A program made the position numbers and the translations under genes. From NCBI GenBank assembly GCA_964385695.1, contig CAYLQA010000069.1, positions 1 to 10,733 of the forward strand: a stretch of DNA of 10,733 bases, in the 5' to 3' direction. The notes under the pieces are model-generated. The model saw only the letters and a program-made list of their open reading frames with translations. It did no database searches and was not told the DNA's origin. Every line of letters starts with the position of its first letter. The first letter of the stretch is position 1. The stretch is from CAYLQA01 sp964385695 (GTDB lineage: Bacteria > Desulfobacterota > Desulfobulbia > Desulfobulbales > Desulfurivibrionaceae). Positions 6,568 through 10,733 of the stretch are shown here, one piece after another.

Positions 6568-7641
6568 CTAATCCAAAACCTGATCTATCAACTCCTCATC
6601 AACATCATCGGTGATGATAACCTTGCCGATCTCAGTCGGTAAAACAAAGAAGGGTCTGCCGCCCACGGTTTTCTTGTCGGTCTTGAGATAGGCCTTGAGC
6701 TGCTCGCCCCGGAACTCGTTAGGAATGGCAACGGGCAAGCCGTAAGCTGCAATAAGCTCTTCCATTTGCACTGCGGCAGGCTCGCTGAAGATGCCCTTGC
6801 CCACCGCCAACTTGCCCGCGGCAACCATACCCAAACCAACGGCCAGGCCATGGGCCAGGGCATAGTTGCTGGCCGCCTCAACGGCATGCCCTAAGGTGTG
6901 ACCGAAATTAAGAATGCGCCTTAAATCAGACTCCTTCTCATCCGCGGCCACCACCTCTGCCTTGATGGTGCAACAACGGTGGATCACCTCCTCCAACACG
7001 GCTAAGTCGCGAGCCAGGATCGCCTCACGCTTATCACGCAGGAAGTCAAAGAAATCGGCATCATAGATCACCGCGTACTTGATGACCTCTGCCAGGCCGT
7101 TGAGAAGCTCGGTCTCCGGCAGGCTCTTGATGACGGCACTATCAATATAAACGCATTGCGGCTGGTAAAAGCAACCGACCAAATTCTTGCCCTCGGGAAT
7201 ATCCACCCCCGTCTTGCCGCCAACAGAGCTGTCCACTTGAGCCAGCAAGGTGGTGGGAATCTGGACAAAGGGAATACCGCGCATGTAGATGGCGGCCAGA
7301 AATCCGGTAATATCGCCGGTCACCCCTCCACCCAAGGCGATCAGGGCATCCTTGCGGTCCACTCCAAGCTGGGCCAGCTTACTGGCCAGATCGGTCATGG
7401 TTTGGAGATTCTTGCTTGCCTCTCCATGTGGAAAGGTGATGAGTTCTGCATCCACCCCACCTTGGGCCAGGGAATCCATAAGTTTATTTCCCAAAAGCGA
7501 GGCAACATGATCATCCGCCACAACAATGTAACGCTTAGCAATCTTACGCTTGCTCAGATCTGAACCGATGCTAGCCAGAAGCCCTTCTTCAATAAGTATG
7601 TCATAGGCCCGATCACCCAGACCCACACGAATATTTTTCAT
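6568..7641 (-). CDS. aroB: 3-dehydroquinate synthase
   Basis: AroB converts DAHP to 3-dehydroquinate, the second step of the shikimate pathway, in the cytoplasm with NAD and a divalent metal. The 357-residue product has the usual length. It shows HGEASK at 72-77, the nucleotide-binding GGGVTGD at 104-110, PTTLLAQVDSSVGGKTG at 129-145, and the metal ligands E185 (GLAEVIKYA), H248 (NFGHTLGH) and H264 (LAHG). All key residues are intact. I chose the ATG at 7641 because AAGGAAGGA lies 6 bases upstream; a TTG nine codons earlier would place that site inside the gene. It has no operon partner here: a four-helix-bundle gene converges on its 3' end and a winged-helix gene diverges from its 5' end. 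Confidence 0.97.
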   Translation of the reverse strand: MKNIRVGLGDRAYDILIEEGLLASIGSDLSKRKIAKRYIVVADDHVASLLGNKLMDSLAQGGVDAELITFPHGEASKNLQTMTDLASKLAQLGVDRKDALIALGGGVTGDITGFLAAIYMRGIPFVQIPTTLLAQVDSSVGGKTGVDIPEGKNLVGCFYQPQCVYIDSAVIKSLPETELLNGLAEVIKYAVIYDADFFDFLRDKREAILARDLAVLEEVIHRCCTIKAEVVAADEKESDLRRILNFGHTLGHAVEAASNYALAHGLAVGLGMVAAGKLAVGKGIFSEPAAVQMEELIAAYGLPVAIPNEFRGEQLKAYLKTDKKTVGGRPFFVLPTEIGKVIITDDVDEELIDQVLD

Positions 7642-7647
7642 GACCCA

Positions 7648-7656
7648 TCCTTCCTT
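7648..7656 (-). promoter_or_regulatory. Ribosome binding site that sets the aroB start
   Basis: On the minus strand this reads AAGGAAGGA, 6 bases before the ATG at 7641. It supports that start over the TTG at 7668. Confidence 0.75.
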
Positions 7657-7840
7657 GTTATTTTCCAATAAGCAGGGCCATACCCTATATGGATTTTAGC
7701 CAGATTGCAACATCCTTGATGCCACAGGAATGCCCTAAGAATAGATAGATCAAAAATAACTTGCTGTAAAAGCGCCTCGATGAATAGACTAAAATTGATA
7801 ACGAACAAAATCAGTCAACTATGTTCCCCGGAGGAGAGCT

Positions 7841-8308
7841 ATGGCTACGAAAAAATCAAAGAAGGGAAAACTTGCCGAGGCAAGCGCTAAAGTTGGCAAA
7901 ACTCTGGCCCGCTCAACCCATAAGGCCGAGGATACCGGGCGCAAGGTGAAAGAGCAGGCGGAAAAGCTTATTAAGGATGCCACAAAAAAGGCGGAAAAGA
8001 CCGTTGATACTGCAGTCTCCAAAGTAAAAAAGATGACGACCACCAAGAAAAAACCAGCCGCCAAGACAAAAAAAGTCAGCCCCTTCAAGCCGGACAAAAA
8101 AATGAGTGTCGAGGGGCATCTCGGTTTCATAGCCGGCGACATCTATGAATATCTGGAGAAAAATGGAACAACAGAGGTGGAAAAAATCATCAACATCATG
8201 AAGCGGCGAAAAAACTCCACCGGCCTGACTTGCGGCGCCCTGGGTTGGTTGACGCGCGAGGCTAAGGTTACCTTTTCAAAGGATGGCAATAAGGTCTCAC
8301 TGATTTGA
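7841..8308 (+). CDS. Histone H1-like Lys/Ala-rich protein with C-terminal winged helix (DUF2582-like)
   Basis: The 155-residue protein has two parts. Residues 1-87 are rich in Lys, Ala and Thr with few hydrophobic residues, resembling bacterial H1-like DNA-compacting tails; 32-63 could form an amphipathic helix. Residues about 88-155 (from MSVEGHLGFIAGDIYEYL) look like the small winged helix-turn-helix domain of the DUF2582 family, ending in the typical GALGWLTREAKV...F wing pattern. The expected role is DNA binding or nucleoid organisation (inference). The start is firm: GGAGGAG lies just before the ATG at 7841. It is divergent from aroB, with 199 bases between them, and is followed by a REPIN-like repeat and a strong terminator, so it is probably a single-gene transcript. 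Confidence 0.8.
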   Translation: MATKKSKKGKLAEASAKVGKTLARSTHKAEDTGRKVKEQAEKLIKDATKKAEKTVDTAVSKVKKMTTTKKKPAAKTKKVSPFKPDKKMSVEGHLGFIAGDIYEYLEKNGTTEVEKIINIMKRRKNSTGLTCGALGWLTREAKVTFSKDGNKVSLI

Positions 8309-8340
8309 GGCCGTGTGATGGGTCAGGAACCTTTCCATAC

Positions 8341-8402
8341 TGTAGGAGCCATTTTAATGGCGAAAATCATGCCGAGAAATCGCCATTAAAATGGCTCCTA
8401 CA
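8341..8402. repeat. REPIN-like element: two inverted REP palindromes
   Basis: Two 23-base arms (8341-8363 and 8380-8402) are perfect reverse complements, separated by 16 bases. Each arm contains its own palindrome (GCCATT-TT-AATGGC at 8348-8361, and its mirror at 8382-8395), and each carries the tetranucleotide GTAG at its outer foot (8342-8345, and CTAC at 8398-8401). A GTAG/GTGG foot followed by a short palindrome, with two units in inverted orientation, is the layout of REP sequences mobilised by RAYT transposases. No RAYT gene is in the window. It lies between the winged-helix gene and its terminator. Confidence 0.8.
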
Positions 8403-8410
8403 CCACAGAC

Positions 8411-8450
8411 AAAAAAAAGAGGCTACCCACATTGGGCAGCCTCTTTTTTT
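8411..8450. terminator. Bidirectional intrinsic terminator between the winged-helix gene and sat
   Basis: A 13-base perfect stem pairs 8412-8424 with 8438-8450 (A-run plus GAGGCT, and AGCCTC plus T-run). The loop has an extra CCCA/TGGG pairing. With an A-run on one side and a T-run on the other it can stop transcripts of the plus-strand winged-helix gene and of the minus-strand sat gene. Confidence 0.92.
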
Positions 8451-8476
8451 ATACAACTATAACGTATGCAGCTAGA

Positions 8477-9754
8477 TTACATGGACTCGCCGGAAGCGGC
8501 GCCCTGCATCTTGACCTCAACTTTCTCGGTCAGGCTAGCGTAGTACTTCTTCAGGTGATCCAGAACTTCGTCACGACCGAAGTGATCTACGATGTCAGCA
8601 CCCTCGGAAAGGGCCTTACGCAGCTTGGTACCGGAAAGGATTACGCGATCATCCTTGGTGTGGTTACAGGTACGCAGGGAAGCCATACCGTCACACTTGT
8701 GGCAGTAGAAGGTCCAGTCGATCTTCATCGGCTTACACTGCAGGTCTTTCCCAGCATCACCGGTGGTCGGAACCTTCTCGAAGATCTCCTGGGCCTCAAA
8801 CAGGCCGTAGAAGTCACCAACACCAGCGTGGTCACGACCGATCAGCATGTTGTTGATTCCGTAGTTCTGACGGAAGGTAGCGTGCAGCAGACCCTCGCGA
8901 GGACCGGCATAACGCATATCCAGAGGATAACCAGCGTTGATGACGTTGTCTTTTACGAAGTAGTTCTCGATAAGGATATCGATAGCCTTAACGCGGGTGT
9001 CAGCAGGAATATCGCCAGCCTTCAGGTTACCGATCAGAGAGTGGATCAGGACGCCGTCACAAACCTCGATGGCGATCTTGGCCAAGAACTCATGGGAGCG
9101 ATGCATGGGGTTACGCAGCTGCAGGGCAGCAACGTTGGTCCAGTTGCGCTCCTCAAACATGGTGCGGGTCTCAGCGGGGGTCAGGTAAACACCTTTGTAC
9201 TCGCTGGGGTACTCACCCTCGGAGAGAACTTTAACAGGACCGGCCAGGTTGAACTCTTTCTGGTTCATAACCATGATGACGCCAGGGTGATCTTCGGGAG
9301 CGATCTTCCAGAAGTTGTCGCCCTCAGACTCTTCGCCTTCGCCTTTGAATACCTTCTCACACTCCCACTTCTTGTCAGCGTCAGTCATCTCGTACTTCTC
9401 GCTGATCTTCATGGTAGCGTAGGTCTCGCCGTCTTTAACCAGAGCAATCTCGTCACCCTCGTTGATGTCGGCAGCATCAGCAGCAGATACATCAAGGGTT
9501 ACAGGTACGGGCCAGAAGGTGCCGTCTGCCATCTGGAAGTTCTCGCAAACGCCTTTCCAGTCGGCTTTGTTCATGAAGCCGCTGAGCGGGCTGAAGCCAC
9601 CGATACCCATCATGATGAGGTCGCCTTTTGCGCGGGGGCTGATCTCAACCTGCTTCAGGCCAGCTGCTTTCTCCATCTCAGCCTCGCGCTCGTTGCCATG
9701 CAACAGGGCGCAAACAAGGCCTTTTCCACCGTGAGGAGCTACTAATTTTGACAT
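8477..9754 (-). CDS. sat: Sulfate adenylyltransferase (ATP sulfurylase)
   Basis: Sat makes APS and pyrophosphate from sulfate and ATP, the activation step of dissimilatory sulfate reduction (or the ATP-forming reverse in sulfur oxidation and disproportionation). The 425-residue product has the family length. It has QLRNPMHRSHE (212-222), the nucleotide-site GRDHAG (306-311) and SGTKLRK (374-380). A cysteine cluster, CHKC at 351-354 with C363 and H365, matches the zinc-site region seen in several prokaryotic ATP sulfurylases. There is no APS kinase fusion. The ATG at 9754 follows a strong AAAGGAGA. It stands alone: aprAB and qmo genes are not in this window. Codon use looks strongly biased, which fits high expression and explains the long open antisense frame. 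Function is certain; physiological direction cannot be told. Confidence 0.98.
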   Translation of the reverse strand: MSKLVAPHGGKGLVCALLHGNEREAEMEKAAGLKQVEISPRAKGDLIMMGIGGFSPLSGFMNKADWKGVCENFQMADGTFWPVPVTLDVSAADAADINEGDEIALVKDGETYATMKISEKYEMTDADKKWECEKVFKGEGEESEGDNFWKIAPEDHPGVIMVMNQKEFNLAGPVKVLSEGEYPSEYKGVYLTPAETRTMFEERNWTNVAALQLRNPMHRSHEFLAKIAIEVCDGVLIHSLIGNLKAGDIPADTRVKAIDILIENYFVKDNVINAGYPLDMRYAGPREGLLHATFRQNYGINNMLIGRDHAGVGDFYGLFEAQEIFEKVPTTGDAGKDLQCKPMKIDWTFYCHKCDGMASLRTCNHTKDDRVILSGTKLRKALSEGADIVDHFGRDEVLDHLKKYYASLTEKVEVKMQGAASGESM

Positions 9755-9800
9755 GTCTTGTCTCCTTTTGTCCTTTAAATTTTAGGAATTATTAGGATAG

Positions 9801-9842
9801 TAACGAAAAGAATCGTTAACAAAATTGATACTTCTTTTTATA
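9801..9842 (-). promoter_or_regulatory. Candidate sat promoter -10 box and leader palindrome
   Basis: On the minus strand TATAAA occurs at 9842-9837, about 85 bases before the sat ATG, a good match to a -10 box. The region 16-18 bases further upstream is T-rich, without a clear -35. Downstream of it, TAACGA and TCGTTA (9801-9806 and 9813-9818) form a perfect 6-base inverted repeat with a 6-base spacer, which could be an operator or a leader hairpin. Confidence 0.35.
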
Positions 9843-10100
9843 CCCACTGCTGCACAAACAAAAAATTATGTCGGCTCCGTCTTTTCCCTAGAACCAAACA
9901 AAATAGAGATTCGCCAAGGCAGATAAAAGCAAAACTTCACGCCTCGGGAATCTCGATATGCATGGTGAATATGCATTCAGTTTGTCGGAAAGGTATAAGC
10001 AAGCGCTTAATAATTGTCAAGGGGAAAATGAGGATGTTATGAAATTCTGGTTGGTTACAGGATAGGCCGAATATCTACGGAATTAAAAGGAGATGCACAT

Positions 10101-10134
10101 AAAAAAAAGCGCCTTGGAATAAGGTCGCTTTTTT
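10101..10134. terminator. Intrinsic terminator downstream of flaG
   Basis: The stem pairs 10103-10115 with 10121-10134 (A-run, GCG, CCTT against AAGG, CGC, T-run), with one bulged T at 10125 and a 5-base loop. On the minus strand the T-run falls at the far end, so it can end the flaG transcript. It is also symmetrical enough to act on the plus strand. Confidence 0.82.
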
Positions 10135-10258
10135 ATTGATACCCATGCAAATTACAGGGTAAAAGGCTGGATTTTGATGCACGTCTAGCGTTCCTGGTCA
10201 AATCCGTGTCTCTCCGACATGAATCCGACCGGTTCAAAAAAGAATTCCCCTTGAGGTG

Positions 10259-10660
10259 TTAGGCTAAATCGTCAAACAACAGCCCGGACAACTCCTCAAG
10301 TTTTTTCCGGAGCGCCAACACCTCATCCGAAGGAAACTGCTTGATCAACTCGCCACTGTCACGATCAGTAACCTGAACCACTACGGCATCAGGCTCTTCC
10401 ATGAGTGAAAAGTTGAGTCTGGTTCCGCCCATGGAGTCGTACTGCTTCTGAATCTCCTCCACGGCCTTGGCCAGATCCTCGGCATCAAGCTGTTTTTGAC
10501 TCTCCTTACCGTGCAACTCCTTGTCGCCTAAGCTCGCCTTGGTCGACTCGCTGTCGGCAGCCACAGGAGCGACGGCTGGCTTCACCCTATCTTCACGTTC
10601 AACAGTGGGTGTTACCGCTACGCCAATTCCCTTGACATCTGTGCTTACGTTGACATCCAT
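10259..10660 (-). CDS. flaG: FlaG family flagellar protein
   Basis: The 133-residue product has the FlaG layout: a variable, charged N-terminal half followed by a conserved C-terminal domain (about 82-133) with LNFS, VVVQVTDRDSGELIKQFPSDE and LEELSGLLFD. FlaG proteins are small soluble proteins usually encoded beside flagellin and fliD and affect filament length; their biochemical role is not well defined. The ATG at 10660 is chosen because GGAGGT (10665-10670) lies just upstream; an upstream TTG at 10672 would overlap that site. It is followed by a terminator at 10101-10134. The gene upstream of it, beyond the right edge, is expected to be flagellar but cannot be seen. Confidence 0.9.
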   Translation of the reverse strand: MDVNVSTDVKGIGVAVTPTVEREDRVKPAVAPVAADSESTKASLGDKELHGKESQKQLDAEDLAKAVEEIQKQYDSMGGTRLNFSLMEEPDAVVVQVTDRDSGELIKQFPSDEVLALRKKLEELSGLLFDDLA

Positions 10661-10733
10661 GACAACCTCCAACCTTTTCGTTGTCTTCTACATCTTGTTG
10701 CTTAGAAACTTGGGACGCATCCCAGAGCCCTGA

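Larger units (their letters stand above)
9755..10258. other. Intergenic region between sat and flaG
   Basis: These 504 bases hold the sat promoter and leader on the right-to-left strand and the flaG terminator. Visible items are a palindrome at 9801-9818, a TATAAA-like box at 9837-9842 (minus), two direct copies of ATATGCAT at 9956-9963 and 9969-9976, an AAGCGCTT palindrome near 10010, and a terminator at 10101-10134. A 35-codon open frame from ATG 9958 to TAG 10065 (plus) lacks a good ribosome binding site and is left uncalled. Nothing recognisable was seen at 10135-10258. Confidence 0.6.

Noticed and set aside
6568..7668. Longer aroB with a TTG start at 7668
   Set aside because: The nine extra codons contain the ribosome binding site of the ATG at 7641 and lie outside the usual AroB N-terminus.
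8432..9745. 437-codon plus-strand open frame covering nearly all of sat
   Set aside because: It is the exact antisense of an unmistakable ATP sulfurylase; strong codon bias in highly expressed genes often leaves the opposite strand open. The translation shows no recognisable motif.
10259..10672. Longer flaG with a TTG start at 10672
   Set aside because: The TTG overlaps the GGAGG site serving the ATG at 10660.
10661..10733. End of another gene or a terminator at the right edge (hairpin TGGGA/TCCCA at 10711-10724)
   Set aside because: The stretch is too short to identify a protein tail on either strand, and the hairpin lacks a convincing T-run.

Overview
The window looks like chromosomal DNA from a flagellated sulfate-reducing or sulfur-disproportionating Desulfobacterota bacterium, probably close to the Desulfobulbales. 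The basis is a complete prokaryotic-type ATP sulfurylase (sat), a FlaG-type flagellar protein, and the general style of the proteins. No 16S rRNA or other taxonomic marker is present, so this placement is inference.

Layout, left to right. Positions 1-55 are a heptanucleotide tandem repeat that runs off the left edge. Positions 80-2794 (minus) encode a 904-residue protein with a type IA topoisomerase core, a long Glu/Pro linker, three zinc ribbons and a basic tail; the position of the catalytic tyrosine and several other active-site positions are substituted. A 504-base divergent intergenic region (2795-3298) carries a set of related inverted and direct repeats. Positions 3299-6067 (plus) encode a 922-residue protein with an uncharacterised N-terminal domain, a very long acidic region and a C-terminal FGE/SUMF1-type domain lacking the catalytic cysteine pair. 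Positions 6071-6560 hold a small four-helix-bundle (bS23-like) gene bracketed by inverted repeats. These are followed by aroB (minus, 6568-7641), a histone-H1-like Lys/Ala-rich winged-helix protein (plus, 7841-8308), a REPIN-like double palindrome (8341-8402), a bidirectional terminator (8411-8450), sat (minus, 8477-9754), a 504-base intergenic region with a second terminator, and flaG (minus, 10259-10660).

How the genes relate. aroB (shikimate pathway), sat (sulfate activation) and flaG (flagellum) are housekeeping genes with no shared pathway, each apparently its own transcription unit. The unusual part is the divergent pair at 80-6067: an apparently inactive topoisomerase-like DNA-binding protein facing an acidic FGE-like protein. 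Both insert long Glu-rich segments between their folded domains. Whether they work together cannot be decided from sequence alone. The window also carries at least three kinds of short repeat (heptamer array, inverted repeats around the four-helix-bundle gene, REPIN-like unit), which suggests repeat-driven remodelling of the intergenic regions. No RNA genes, CRISPR arrays, insertion sequences or transposase genes were seen.
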